DNA of 64,000 nucleotides, from NCBI RefSeq assembly GCF_900142285.1, contig NZ_FRAJ01000003.1:1-64000 (forward strand), given 5' to 3'. Origin of the DNA: Caminicella sporogenes DSM 14501. GTDB taxonomy: Bacteria > Bacillota > Clostridia > Peptostreptococcales > Caminicellaceae. This document shows, in pieces, positions 7,045 through 15,391 of this stretch. Positions within the stretch are counted from its first letter, which is position 1. Each line of letters begins with the position of its first letter. Under the pieces are notes generated by a model. That model did no database searches and was not told where the DNA came from. It was given only the letters and a program-made list of their open reading frames with translations. The position numbers were made by a program, and so were the translations under genes.

Positions 7045-7113
7045 ATTTTTTAGTTGCATAAATCTAAATATTTATTTATAATTCTATTTACATACTAAAA
7101 TTTTAAGTATGCT
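7045..7113. repeat. Diverged second copy of the 3334-3405 sequence
   Basis: Shares AATTTTT.AGTTGCATAAA, TTTATAATTCTA and AATTTTAAGTA with 3334-3405 in the same order and orientation. The central hairpin is kept with changed bases (CATACT/AGTATG here). It follows the CRISPR trailer directly. The two copies bracket the ATPase, BREX scar and array. Confidence 0.5.
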
Positions 7114-7130
7114 TAATTGTATAATATCGA

Positions 7131-7154
7131 CACTAGCATGAAGCTAGTGTTTTT
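7131..7154 (+). terminator. Rho-independent terminator after CRISPR array
   Basis: CACTAGC (7131-7137) pairs with GCTAGTG (7143-7149) with a 5-base loop and five T. It would end the pre-crRNA and isolates it from the pyrophosphatase gene. Confidence 0.65.
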
Positions 7155-7264
7155 ATGTTTGTTTAAAAATTTCAATATAAAAAATATAATATTTAAACAA
7201 AATAAAATTAAAATACACAGTGAATTGAAAATTATTTACAGCAAAAATACTGGAGGGGAATGAA

Positions 7265-8890
7265 ATGATTTTTGTTTTTGGACATAGAAATCCTGATACA
7301 GATTCTGTTGCTTCTGCAATAGCTCTATCATATTTAAAAAATAAATTGGGATACAATACAATTCCTTGTGTACTAGGAGATTTAAATAAAGAAACGGAGT
7401 ATATATTAGATAAATTTGAAATTGAAAAGCCTAAACTGCTTGATAATGTAAAAACTCAAATAAAGGATTTAGATTACGATAAAGTAGATAGTATAGGACC
7501 TTACGATACAATATTAACGGCATATAAAATCATGGAATCGAGAAAAATAAGAACACTTCCTATAGTTGATAAAAGTGGTAAACTGCTAGGAATTGTTACA
7601 ATGAAAGATATAGCAATGGAATTAATAAGAGGAGATTTTTATTCATTAAAAACTAGAATAAATAATATAGTAGATAATTTAGAAGGAGAAATTTTAGTTG
7701 GAGAAGATAAAGAAATAGAAGGAAAGATTTCAGTTGTAGCTTTTTATTATGATACTATAAAAGAAGATAAAATATTGAATGAAAATAGTATAGTTATAGT
7801 AGGGGACAGATACGACATAGTTGATTATTCCATAGAATGTAAAGTAAAATTGATAATAATTACAGGTGGAAAAAAGCTACCTGAAAAATATCTAAAAAAA
7901 GCTCAGAAAAACAATGTAGATATTATTTCGGTTAAAGGAGATACTTATACTATTTCTAAGTTAATAAATCAATGTAATTACATATCTTCTATAATGAAAG
8001 ATAGAGATATAATTAAATTTTATGAGAGAGAATATTTAGAAGATGTAAAAGAAGTTTTACTGACAAGTAAGCATTCAAATTATCCAATAGTAAATGACGA
8101 TAATCAATTTTTAGGTTTTATGAATAGACGACATATATTAAATCCAAATAGAAAAAAAGTTATATTAGTTGACCATAATGAATCTAATCAAAGTATTGAA
8201 GGATTAAGCGAAGCAGAAATAATTGAAGTTGTAGACCACCACAAGATAGGAAATATTTCAACATCTAGTCCTATATTATTTAGAAATATGCCTGTAGGAA
8301 GTACATGTACCATAGTTTATAAAATGTATAAAGAATATGGTATTGATGTAGAAGATAAAATTGCAGGAATACTGATTTCGGGTATAATATCAGATACCAT
8401 GTTTTTTAAATCACCTACTACAACTGAAGAAGATAAAAAAGCTGTATATGAATTAAATAGTGTATTAAAGTTAGACTTAGAAAAATATGCTATGGATATG
8501 TTTAGAGCAGGAACTTCTCTTGAAGGACAGAGTATAGATGAAATATTTTTAAAAGATTTTAAGGAATTTACTGTAAAAGAAAAAACAATAGGAATTAGCC
8601 AAGTTTTTACTTTAGATATAGAGCAAATATTCAATAAAAAAGATGAATTTTTAAGTTATATAAATGACATTCATAAAAATAAGCAGTATTATTTGACGCT
8701 ACTTCTTATAACAGATATTTTAAAAGAAGGTTCATATATATTTTATAAAAGTGAAAATGATAAGATAATAACAGTAGCTTTTAATAAAGAAGGCAAACAG
8801 GGAATGTTTGTTGAAAGTTTAGTTTCTAGAAAAAAACAAGTTTTACCTAAAATATTAGAAGCCATTGAACTGTTCAATCAATCGATTTAA
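7265..8890 (+). CDS. ppaC: Nucleotide-regulated family II pyrophosphatase (CBS-PPase)
   Basis: Manganese-dependent inorganic pyrophosphatase, 541 residues, about 230 longer than plain PpaC because of a regulatory insert. The DHH domain begins with GHRNPDTDS (metal ligands), is interrupted by CBS 1 (about 70-130), a DRTGG-type domain (about 135-245) and CBS 2 (about 248-300), and resumes with VDHNES and the VVDHHK signature. DHHA2 follows (about 420-541). The CBS pair binds adenine nucleotides in characterised relatives and tunes activity. Start ATG has GGAGGGG 5 bases upstream. It is cytoplasmic and makes biosynthetic reactions irreversible by removing PPi. Confidence 0.92.
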   Translation: MIFVFGHRNPDTDSVASAIALSYLKNKLGYNTIPCVLGDLNKETEYILDKFEIEKPKLLDNVKTQIKDLDYDKVDSIGPYDTILTAYKIMESRKIRTLPIVDKSGKLLGIVTMKDIAMELIRGDFYSLKTRINNIVDNLEGEILVGEDKEIEGKISVVAFYYDTIKEDKILNENSIVIVGDRYDIVDYSIECKVKLIIITGGKKLPEKYLKKAQKNNVDIISVKGDTYTISKLINQCNYISSIMKDRDIIKFYEREYLEDVKEVLLTSKHSNYPIVNDDNQFLGFMNRRHILNPNRKKVILVDHNESNQSIEGLSEAEIIEVVDHHKIGNISTSSPILFRNMPVGSTCTIVYKMYKEYGIDVEDKIAGILISGIISDTMFFKSPTTTEEDKKAVYELNSVLKLDLEKYAMDMFRAGTSLEGQSIDEIFLKDFKEFTVKEKTIGISQVFTLDIEQIFNKKDEFLSYINDIHKNKQYYLTLLLITDILKEGSYIFYKSENDKIITVAFNKEGKQGMFVESLVSRKKQVLPKILEAIELFNQSI

Positions 8891-8967
8891 TGGAGAATTA
8901 TATATTTCCGAGGCAATAGTGTAATTTTAACAAAATAGTACAAAATAAATATAAAAATTATTTCCAA

Positions 8968-9010
8968 AAACCATCTGCATGACGTTTTATGTCAAAAGAT
9001 GGTTTTTTTT
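8968..9010 (+). terminator. Terminator after CBS-PPase
   Basis: AAACCATCT (8968-8976) pairs with AGATGGTTT (8997-9005), followed by a run of eight T that begins within the right arm. It lies in the 277-base gap before the sirtuin gene, where I see nothing else. Confidence 0.75.
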
Positions 9011-9167
9011 AATTTCAAGAGGATTAAATACATCATATATAGAAAAAATATATATGTGTTTTAATAGTAAAAAATATTTTTTAATTTGTGATTTAAAGCA
9101 AGTAACTTTTAAAATTACTATTTAAATTTAATGTTAATATAGAGGAAAAAGAGGAGGGTGTGAAATA

Positions 9168-9773
9168 GTGAACAAAATAGTTGTTTTTACTGGTGCAGGA
9201 GTATCAAAGGATAGTGGAGTACCTACATTTGAAGATTTAGGGGACTTAAGACAAAAGTTAAGCAGGAGATATTTTAATGAAAATCCTGAAGATTTTTATA
9301 AAATTCTAAAAAAACTTGACGATACAGCAAAAAAAGCAGAGCCAAACCCAGCTCATATAGCTATTGCAAAATATAATATACCTGTAATAACTATGAATAT
9401 TGATTCACTACATAAAAGAGCAGGAAGTACTAATGTAATAGAAATACATGGAAATTTAGAATATGTTTATTGTCCAAAATGCAGAAAGAAATATGATATA
9501 GAAATTGCATATAAAAATATATACAGCAAATGCTGCAGTGAAGTATTAAATCCTAATGTAGTTTTATATGGAGATATGATACCAAAATATACGGAGGCAT
9601 TAGAATTGGTAACTAATACAGAGATGTTATTAGTAATAGGAACTTCATTTTATACATCAACAGCAACTGATTTAGTTGGATGGGCAAAAAGAGCTGGAGC
9701 TAAAATAGAAATAATAAATCAAAATGCAAAGGAATTAGTTCCAAAGTTTTTAAGAGATTTTTTTAATAAATAA
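9168..9773 (+). CDS. Short Sir2-family protein (NAD-dependent deacylase-like)
   Basis: 201-residue sirtuin. NAD-binding motif GAGVSKDSGVPTF (residues 8-20), catalytic core NIDSLHKRAG and EIHGN with the catalytic His, zinc ligands CPKC and the CC pair near residues 105-125, GTSFYTSTA and EIINQN. It is shorter than the usual 230-250 residues. Two motifs differ from the norm: the canonical P-D-F-R becomes P-T-F-E, and Q-N-I-D-G becomes M-N-I-D-S. Start is GTG with GAGGAGG about 10 bases upstream. A deacylase role is expected from the family, but the changed loop could alter substrate choice. Confidence 0.85.
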   Translation: MNKIVVFTGAGVSKDSGVPTFEDLGDLRQKLSRRYFNENPEDFYKILKKLDDTAKKAEPNPAHIAIAKYNIPVITMNIDSLHKRAGSTNVIEIHGNLEYVYCPKCRKKYDIEIAYKNIYSKCCSEVLNPNVVLYGDMIPKYTEALELVTNTEMLLVIGTSFYTSTATDLVGWAKRAGAKIEIINQNAKELVPKFLRDFFNK

Positions 9774-9905
9774 TTTAAGATTATATATATTAATTTTTTC
9801 ATTATTATTAGTTGTTGATAATTGTGCTTTTATATAGTTTCTAATTTTAAAGCATATAACATTGACAATAATTATATTATGTAAACATGATATAGAATTT
9901 GTTTA

Positions 9906-10283
9906 GTGAAAGGAGTGCCTACAATCAAAAAAAAATCATTTTCAAGATATACAAATTTAGATTTATTAAAAGCGATATTTAAGTTTTTTAAAAGAATAGG
10001 AGTATTGCCAAAATTTTTATTAGATAAAGATGTAAGCATATTTAAAAAAATTATTATTTTATTAACACTTTTATATGTTATTTCACCACTTGATATATTA
10101 CCTGACCCTATTTTAGGTTTTGGAATTATTGATGATGCTGTATTGGCTGTTTATATAATTTCTATGGTATCTGATGAACTTGATAAGTATATTGAGAGTC
10201 GAAAGAAAAAAGATATTAAATTTAATAAAGATAAAGTAATAGAAACGGTAGAATACGAAGTAAAAGATGATGATGAAGTATAA
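9906..10283 (+). CDS. DUF1232 (YkvA-like) membrane protein
   Basis: 125 residues with the DUF1232 core ISPLDILPDPILGFGIIDDA around residues 60-80, between two hydrophobic stretches (ILLTLLYVI and AVLAVYIISM). The C-terminus is highly charged. The function of the family is unknown. The GTG used here is followed by AAAGGAG, so the true start could be a few codons later, e.g. GTG at 9915, although the spacing there is very short. It appears monocistronic. Confidence 0.75.
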   Translation: MKGVPTIKKKSFSRYTNLDLLKAIFKFFKRIGVLPKFLLDKDVSIFKKIIILLTLLYVISPLDILPDPILGFGIIDDAVLAVYIISMVSDELDKYIESRKKKDIKFNKDKVIETVEYEVKDDDEV

Positions 10284-10381
10284 ATAGATATATAATAACG
10301 AACTTTTTTTATAAAAATATTTATAATGTACATAAAATATGATATACTAGCGGTAGTAATAAAATAAGGCAGGTGTTAGTG

Positions 10382-10921
10382 ATGTTAAATGATGTTAAAG
10401 AAATTTTATTTAATGAAGAAGAAATAAAGGAAAAAGTAGCCGAATTAGGTAAGCAAATTAGTAAAGATTATGAAAACAAGGATTTAGTTGTAGTTGGAGT
10501 TTTGAAAGGGGCAAATGTTTTTTTAAGTGATTTAATTAGAAAGATTAGTATTCCTATTACTATAGATTTTATGGCAGTATCAAGTTATGGTTTTTCAACA
10601 GAAAGTTCGGGAGTAGTTAAAATATTAAAGGATTTGGATTTTAGTATAGAGGGAAAAAATGTACTAATAGTAGAGGATATAGTTGATACAGGACTTACAT
10701 TAAAATATTTGTATGAAAATTTAAAATCTAGAAAACCAAAGAGTATAAAAATTTGTTCACTTTTAGATAAACATGAGAGAAGAAAAGTAGATATTGAAGT
10801 AGACTATATAGGTTTTGAAATTCCCGATGCTTTTATAGTAGGTTATGGAATAGATTATGCAGAAAAATATAGAAATTTACCTTTTATAGCTTCTTTAAAA
10901 GAAGAAGTATATAGCAAATAA
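10382..10921 (+). CDS. hpt: Hypoxanthine phosphoribosyltransferase
   Basis: Purine salvage enzyme converting hypoxanthine or guanine plus PRPP to IMP or GMP. The PRPP loop is LIVEDIVDTGLTL, preceded by KGANVF (purine-site loop) and DFMAVSSYG. The length of 179 residues is normal. I chose ATG 10382 over the GTG at 10373 because AAGGCAGG is 8 bases upstream of it. The next gene, in the same orientation, has its own ribosome site. Confidence 0.93.
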   Translation: MLNDVKEILFNEEEIKEKVAELGKQISKDYENKDLVVVGVLKGANVFLSDLIRKISIPITIDFMAVSSYGFSTESSGVVKILKDLDFSIEGKNVLIVEDIVDTGLTLKYLYENLKSRKPKSIKICSLLDKHERRKVDIEVDYIGFEIPDAFIVGYGIDYAEKYRNLPFIASLKEEVYSK

Positions 10922-10972
10922 AAATGGTATAATTATTTTTATATTTTAGTATAAAAGTTTCCAATATCCTAA

Positions 10973-11000
10973 TACTAATATTGTTCAAACAATATTAGTA
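10973..11000 (+). promoter_or_regulatory. Hairpin abutting the ribosome site of the 57-residue gene
   Basis: TACTAATATTG (10973-10983) pairs perfectly with CAATATTAGTA (10990-11000) around a 6-base loop. GGAGGG starts at the very next base. It may stabilise the mRNA or modulate ribosome access; without a T-run it is not a terminator for hpt. Confidence 0.55.
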
Positions 11001-11011
11001 GGAGGGATTTT

Positions 11012-11185
11012 ATGGCTAATGCCCCTAATTTTGAGGAAATTAAAGAAAGATTTAGAAATGCAGATTTAGATGAAAAGATAAGAATATATACGACAACTTC
11101 AGGGTTGACTGTGGAGCAGTTTAAAGAATTGTTGAGAATGTTTCCACTTCAGCATCTTGACAAATTAGAAAGAGCAATGGCGTAA
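11012..11185 (+). CDS. Small orphan protein, 57 residues
   Basis: ATG 11012 follows a strong ribosome site (AGGAGGG). The protein begins MANAPNFEEIKERF and is charged, soluble and probably helical, with a segment GLTVEQFKELLRMFPLQHLD. I do not recognise the family. The strong ribosome site, a hairpin directly before it and a perfect terminator overlapping its stop indicate a real, separately regulated gene. Confidence 0.7.
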   Translation: MANAPNFEEIKERFRNADLDEKIRIYTTTSGLTVEQFKELLRMFPLQHLDKLERAMA

Positions 11186-11212
11186 TTAAAGCCCCAATTG
11201 GGGCTTTAATTA
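11183..11212. terminator. Bidirectional terminator between convergent genes
   Basis: A perfect 13-bp stem, TAATTAAAGCCCC and GGGGCTTTAATTA, with a 4-base loop. Both stop codons of the flanking convergent genes lie in the stem. Confidence 0.85.
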
Positions 11213-11584
11213 TTCAACAACTATTTCTTTAGAATTTTCCCATAAACCATGAATATTGCAGTAGCTTAATGCATAAATAGTTCCGGATTTATTAAGTTTT
11301 ATGTGAGTTACAGCTATTGGTTCATCATAAACATTTCCTTCTCCGTGAGCGGTAAATTTAAAATCGCCTATTTCTACAGGAAATTTATCATCTTTTCCGT
11401 GGAAAAATACTTTAAACCATGATATATGATGTTCAGCTGTATTGGGATGTTTTATTTCATCGCCAACAGAAATTTTTAGTTCAAAACCTTCTCCAGCTTT
11501 TACTTTTTCTGGACAGTGAATTATAGGTACATGTTTTTCACCTTTCCAATCACCAGTTTGTAAAAATTGACTTAAACTATTCAT
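11210..11584 (-). CDS. Superoxide reductase (neelaredoxin / class II)
   Basis: Reduces superoxide to peroxide without making oxygen, an anaerobe's oxygen defence. 124 residues without the N-terminal desulforedoxin domain. Iron ligands of the centre are visible: His in EKHVPII, His in HPNTAEHHISWF (two), Cys and His in YCNIHGLW. The Glu before the first His (GEKH) is the usual sixth ligand. Start ATG 11584 follows a GGAGG (minus strand) at 9 bases. Single gene, convergent with its left neighbour. Confidence 0.92.
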   Translation of the reverse strand: MNSLSQFLQTGDWKGEKHVPIIHCPEKVKAGEGFELKISVGDEIKHPNTAEHHISWFKVFFHGKDDKFPVEIGDFKFTAHGEGNVYDEPIAVTHIKLNKSGTIYALSYCNIHGLWENSKEIVVE

Positions 11585-11751
11585 AATTATTATTACCTCC
11601 TAAATATATTTTAAAATTAAGTATAATTGTCTTTTAAATATATATCCAATAAATATTAAAATAAAACATTATTTTATAATTTATTAGTATAAAAAATTAT
11701 AGTAATATAAAAATAAGAAAAAATTTAAGGATAAAATTGGAGGTGTATTGT

Positions 11752-12051
11752 ATGGCTATTGTTGAAGTTACAACAGTGCCATTGGGGACTGGCAGTACAA
11801 GTTTAAGTAAATATGTAGCAAAATGTCATGAAGTTTTAAAAGAAGAAAAAAATATTAAATTTCAATTGACTCCAATGGGAACAATAATAGAAGGAGATTT
11901 AGATACTATATTAAAAGTTGTTAGAAAAATTCATGAAGTTCCATTTGAAAATGGAGCATTGAGAGTATCTACAACTATTAAAATTGACGATCGAAGAGAT
12001 AAAGAGTTGACAATGGAAGGAAAAGTAAAATCTGTAATGGCTAAGCTTTAA
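11752..12051 (+). CDS. MTH1187/YkoF-type thiamine-binding-like protein
   Basis: 99 residues of the MTH1187 family, a small ferredoxin-like fold: [19 protein letters not shown] at the start and [16 protein letters not shown] in the middle are characteristic. Relatives bind thiamine-like compounds; the role is not established. I chose ATG 11752 because TTGGAGGTG lies just before it, instead of the TTG at 11737, which would include the ribosome site in the coding region. Confidence 0.85.
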   Translation: MAIVEVTTVPLGTGSTSLSKYVAKCHEVLKEEKNIKFQLTPMGTIIEGDLDTILKVVRKIHEVPFENGALRVSTTIKIDDRRDKELTMEGKVKSVMAKL

Positions 12052-12087
12052 AAAATATTTTGTTAGATATAAACTTTTTTTAAAAGA

Positions 12088-12116
12088 TTGACAGAACAAA
12101 ATGTTTATATCATAAT
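12088..12116 (+). promoter_or_regulatory. Sigma-A promoter of pduL
   Basis: TTGACA (12088-12093), 17-base spacer, CATAAT (12111-12116). It lies about 60 bases before the start codon at 12176. Confidence 0.65.
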
Positions 12117-12175
12117 AAAATTTGTATTATGTATACATATAAAATAAAAATCAAATGTACTAAGGAGGAAAAAAT

Positions 12176-12751
12176 ATGAGCGAATTAATGATTCCAGTTG
12201 GACTATCTAATCGTCATGTACACTTAAGTAAGGAGCATATTGATATTTTATTTGGAGAAGGTTATGAGTTGACAAAGTTTAAAGACCTTTCACAACCTGG
12301 ACAATATGCTTGTAATGAGAAAGTAGATATTGTTGGACCTAAGGGAACATTAAAAGGTGTTAGAATTTTAGGACCAGCAAGAGGACAAACACAAGTAGAA
12401 ATTTCAATTACTGATGGTTTTGTTTTAGGTGTTAAACCACCTGTAAGAGATTCTGGAGATTTAAAAGATAGCCCGGGAGTAAAAATAATTGGGCCTAAAG
12501 GGGAAGTAGAATTAAAAGAAGGAGTAATAGCAGCAGCAAGACATATACATATGCATACAAGCGATGCTGAAAAATTTGGAGTAAAAGATAAAGATATAGT
12601 AAAAGTAAAAGTAGAAGGAAAAAGAGGTTTAATATTTGAAAACGTTTTAGTGAGAGTAAATCCTAACTATGCATTAGAATTTCATGTTGATATAGATGAG
12701 GGAAATGCAGCATGTCTAAAAAATGGTGACAAGGTTGAATTAATTAAGTAG
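12176..12751 (+). CDS. pduL: Phosphate acyltransferase PduL
   Basis: Converts acyl-CoA and phosphate to acyl phosphate; with an acetate or propionate kinase it gives ATP. 191 residues made of two PduL repeats. Zn-binding motifs are SNRHVHLS near residue 11-18 and ARHIHMHTSD near residue 120-130. There is no N-terminal encapsulation helix (it starts MSELMIPVGLSNRHV), and no microcompartment shell genes lie nearby, so it is probably a cytosolic replacement for Pta. AAGGAGG precedes the ATG. Confidence 0.92.
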   Translation: MSELMIPVGLSNRHVHLSKEHIDILFGEGYELTKFKDLSQPGQYACNEKVDIVGPKGTLKGVRILGPARGQTQVEISITDGFVLGVKPPVRDSGDLKDSPGVKIIGPKGEVELKEGVIAAARHIHMHTSDAEKFGVKDKDIVKVKVEGKRGLIFENVLVRVNPNYALEFHVDIDEGNAACLKNGDKVELIK

Positions 12752-12781
12752 TTTAAAAAAGTTATATTAAAATAATTTTTT

Positions 12782-12830
12782 AAAAGGGTTCATCTTATTT
12801 TTGTATACAATAAAGGATGAATCCTTTTTA
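12782..12830 (+). terminator. Terminator after pduL
   Basis: AAAAGGGTTCATC (12782-12794) pairs with GATGAATCCTTTT (12816-12828), with one G-T pair, and runs into T-rich sequence. Confidence 0.8.
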
Positions 12831-12878
12831 TTTTTATAATAAAAATACGAGTATTATGTGAAAAAAGAAAAAGTTTAG

Positions 12879-12922
12879 TTGACTTTTAAAATTTTTAAAA
12901 TATAATATAAGTGAGTACTCAC
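12879..12922 (+). promoter_or_regulatory. Promoter and TetR operator of the efflux operon
   Basis: TTGACT (12879-12884), 16-base spacer, TATAAT (12901-12906). A perfect palindrome GTGAGTACTCAC (12911-12922) covers the expected start of transcription. Its position implies that the TetR protein represses its own operon. Confidence 0.75.
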
Positions 12923-12945
12923 TCATTTGAGGAGGTTATATAATT

Positions 12946-13566
12946 ATGAAGAAGAAAATTTCAAAGAGTACAGAAGAAAGAATTTTAGATGCAGCAATAA
13001 AGATTTTTAGTAAAAAGGGTTATTCTGCTGCAACTACTAGTGAAATTGCAAGAGAGGCAAAAGTAGCTGAAGGTACAATATTTAGGTATTTCCCAAAGAA
13101 AAAAGAATTGCTGCATGGGATATTATTAAAAGCTATAGATATATTTGGAAAAGAAATAATCATAAAACCATTAGAAGAAATAATAGAAGAAAACAAAGAT
13201 AAGTCATTAGAAGAAATTTTAAAAGTTATAATAATTAATCGTGTAAAGATTTTTGAAGAGTATTTTGATTATATAAAGGTTATATTATGTGAAATACAAT
13301 TTCATGATGATATAAGACAGTTGTTTATTGATAAAATTTTAAAAAAAATAATAGAAACTGTTGAAAGATTAGTTGATATTGCTAAAGATAGAGGTGAAAT
13401 TAAAGATATTGAATCTATGATTATAATTAGGTCTGTAATTGGTATGGTTTTTATGATGCTTATTCAAAGGCAATTTGTACCATTAGAAACTTCTATAAGT
13501 AATATTGAAGAAGAAATAGATTTAATTATTGATATTTTTATGAACGGTATAAAAAAGAAAGATTAG
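12946..13566 (+). CDS. TetR/AcrR-family repressor
   Basis: 206 residues. The N-terminal helix-turn-helix is TSEIAREAKVAEGTIFRYF (about residues 28-46), followed by a variable helical ligand-binding domain. It is the first gene of a four-gene transcript for an ABC-2 type exporter and probably senses a toxic compound that the exporter removes. The start is ATG after GAGGAGG. The palindrome in its promoter is the likely binding site. Confidence 0.92.
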   Translation: MKKKISKSTEERILDAAIKIFSKKGYSAATTSEIAREAKVAEGTIFRYFPKKKELLHGILLKAIDIFGKEIIIKPLEEIIEENKDKSLEEILKVIIINRVKIFEEYFDYIKVILCEIQFHDDIRQLFIDKILKKIIETVERLVDIAKDRGEIKDIESMIIIRSVIGMVFMMLIQRQFVPLETSISNIEEEIDLIIDIFMNGIKKKD

Positions 13567-13584
13567 TTTTTGGGGGGATAGTTA

Positions 13585-14598
13585 ATGAAAAAAATTGTAA
13601 TTGTTTTATTGATATTAAATGTTTTTCTTACTTCTTGCAGTATAAATTTTGATAATAGTCAATCAACCTATACAGGTACTATTGAGGCAGAAGAAATTAA
13701 AGTAAGTTCTCAAATAGGAGGAATAGTAGAAAATATATTTGTTGAAGAAGGACAAAAAATAACAATAGGTGATAGGATTGCAGATATAGATGTAAAGGAC
13801 TTAAAGATTCAACTTAAAAAAGCTGAAAATCAATTTAAAATTGCTAAGACAAAACTTGAGGAAATTTTAGACGGAACGAGAAGTGAAAAGATAAAAGCTG
13901 CAAAAGCAAATACAGAGAAGATTAAAGCCCAGTTGGAAGGTGCACGAAAAAATTATGAATACAGATTAGAAAATTATAATGATTTAAAACAACTTTATAA
14001 TAAAGGTGTAGTTTCTAAACAACAGCTTAAAGATTCAAAAGCAGTATTAGATTTAGCTGATGCAAATTTAAAGAGTATCGAAAAACAATATAAATCTTCT
14101 ATTGCAGAGCTGAATTTGCTATTAAATGGTGCAACAGAAAAAACAATAAAAACTGCTCAATTAGAAGTTAAACGTGCAGAAATAGAAATAGATCAGTTAA
14201 AAAATCAAATTGATAAGTGTAGTATAAAAAGTCCTATTGATGGCGTAGTTCAAACATTAAATTTTAAAAAGGGAGAATTGATTTCAAAAGGTGCTGTAAT
14301 AGCAACAATTATAAATACAAATAATCTATGGCTAAAAATTTATATTCCAGAAAAGGAGCTTCATAAGATAAAACTTGGAGAAGAAATTAATATTTTTACA
14401 AATTTTGAAAACAAAAAAATTATTAAAGGTAAAGTAGTATATATATCTTCTGAAGCAGAATTTGTTCCTAAAAATGTAGAATCAAAGGAAAGTAAAGAAG
14501 AAATGGTGTTTGAAGTAAAAATAAAACTATTTGATAAAGATAATGATTTAAAACCTGGTATGTTAGCTGATGTAAAACTAGGGGTGAACAACAAATGA
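13585..14598 (+). CDS. HlyD-like periplasmic-adaptor-type lipoprotein
   Basis: 337 residues. The signal peptide ends in lipobox LTSC (Cys18), so it is an anchored lipoprotein. The biotinyl-lipoyl half motifs (VSSQIGGIVENIFVEEGQ near 30-55, and IKSPIDGVVQTLNFKKGE near 212-230) flank a long coiled coil (about 80-205). The C-terminal beta-barrel domain follows. The layout is that of YhiI/YbhG-type membrane fusion proteins. It overlaps the next gene by four bases (ATGA). In a cell without outer membrane it probably aids substrate capture by the ABC-2 exporter. Confidence 0.88.
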   Translation: MKKIVIVLLILNVFLTSCSINFDNSQSTYTGTIEAEEIKVSSQIGGIVENIFVEEGQKITIGDRIADIDVKDLKIQLKKAENQFKIAKTKLEEILDGTRSEKIKAAKANTEKIKAQLEGARKNYEYRLENYNDLKQLYNKGVVSKQQLKDSKAVLDLADANLKSIEKQYKSSIAELNLLLNGATEKTIKTAQLEVKRAEIEIDQLKNQIDKCSIKSPIDGVVQTLNFKKGELISKGAVIATIINTNNLWLKIYIPEKELHKIKLGEEINIFTNFENKKIIKGKVVYISSEAEFVPKNVESKESKEEMVFEVKIKLFDKDNDLKPGMLADVKLGVNNK

Positions 14599-15389
14599 TA
14601 GATTATGTTGTAGATGTCAAAAATTTGAGGAAAGTTTTTAATAATTATGTTGCAGTAGATGATATAAGTTTGAAAATTTCAAAAGGAAAAATTTTTGGTC
14701 TATTAGGTCCAAATGGAGCTGGAAAATCAACTACAATAAGAATGTTATGTGGAGTGTTAACTCCCACTTGTGGTGAGGGGAAAGTTTTAGGTTATGATTT
14801 ATATAAAGAAGGAGAAAAGATAAAACAAAATATTGGATATATGTCTCAAAAATTTAGCCTTTATGAAGACCTTACAGTTTTAGAAAATCTTAAATTTTAT
14901 TCCAATATATACTCTCTTTCTAAAAATACAATAAAAAGAAGAATTGAAGAATTAATTGAAATGGCTGGGTTAAAAGGCAAAGAAAAGACTATTACAAAAA
15001 ATCTATCTGGCGGTTGGAAGCAGAGATTAGCTTTAGGATGTGCTTTGCTGCATAAACCTAAACTACTTATATTAGATGAACCAACTGCAGGTGTCGACCC
15101 AGTTTCAAGAAGAATATTTTGGAATATGATTTATGAATTAGCAAATCAAGGTATAACTATATTAGTTACGACTCATTACATGGATGAAGCTGAAAGCTGT
15201 GATGAAATAGCTTTTGTATTTAGTGGGAAAATACTTACAAAGGGGACGCCAAAAGAATTAATCAGAAGAAAAAATAGCAGAAATTTAGAAGATGTATTTA
15301 TTAGTTATGTAGAGGAGCAAATGGGTATTAAAGTAAATTATTCTTTTGTAGAAAGAAATGTACTTAGCAATAAATTGGAAGGTGAATAA
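14595..15389 (+). CDS. ABC-2 exporter ATP-binding protein
   Basis: 264 residues. Walker A GPNGAGKST near residue 37-45, Q-loop YMSQKFSLYEDL, signature LSGGWKQR, Walker B LLILDEPTAGVDP, His switch TTHYMDEAE. It drives the permease encoded next. YhiH/YbhF-type systems often carry two ATPase domains in one protein; this one has a single domain. Coupled to the adaptor gene by overlap. Confidence 0.92.
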   Translation: MIDYVVDVKNLRKVFNNYVAVDDISLKISKGKIFGLLGPNGAGKSTTIRMLCGVLTPTCGEGKVLGYDLYKEGEKIKQNIGYMSQKFSLYEDLTVLENLKFYSNIYSLSKNTIKRRIEELIEMAGLKGKEKTITKNLSGGWKQRLALGCALLHKPKLLILDEPTAGVDPVSRRIFWNMIYELANQGITILVTTHYMDEAESCDEIAFVFSGKILTKGTPKELIRRKNSRNLEDVFISYVEEQMGIKVNYSFVERNVLSNKLEGE

Positions 15390-15391
15390 AA

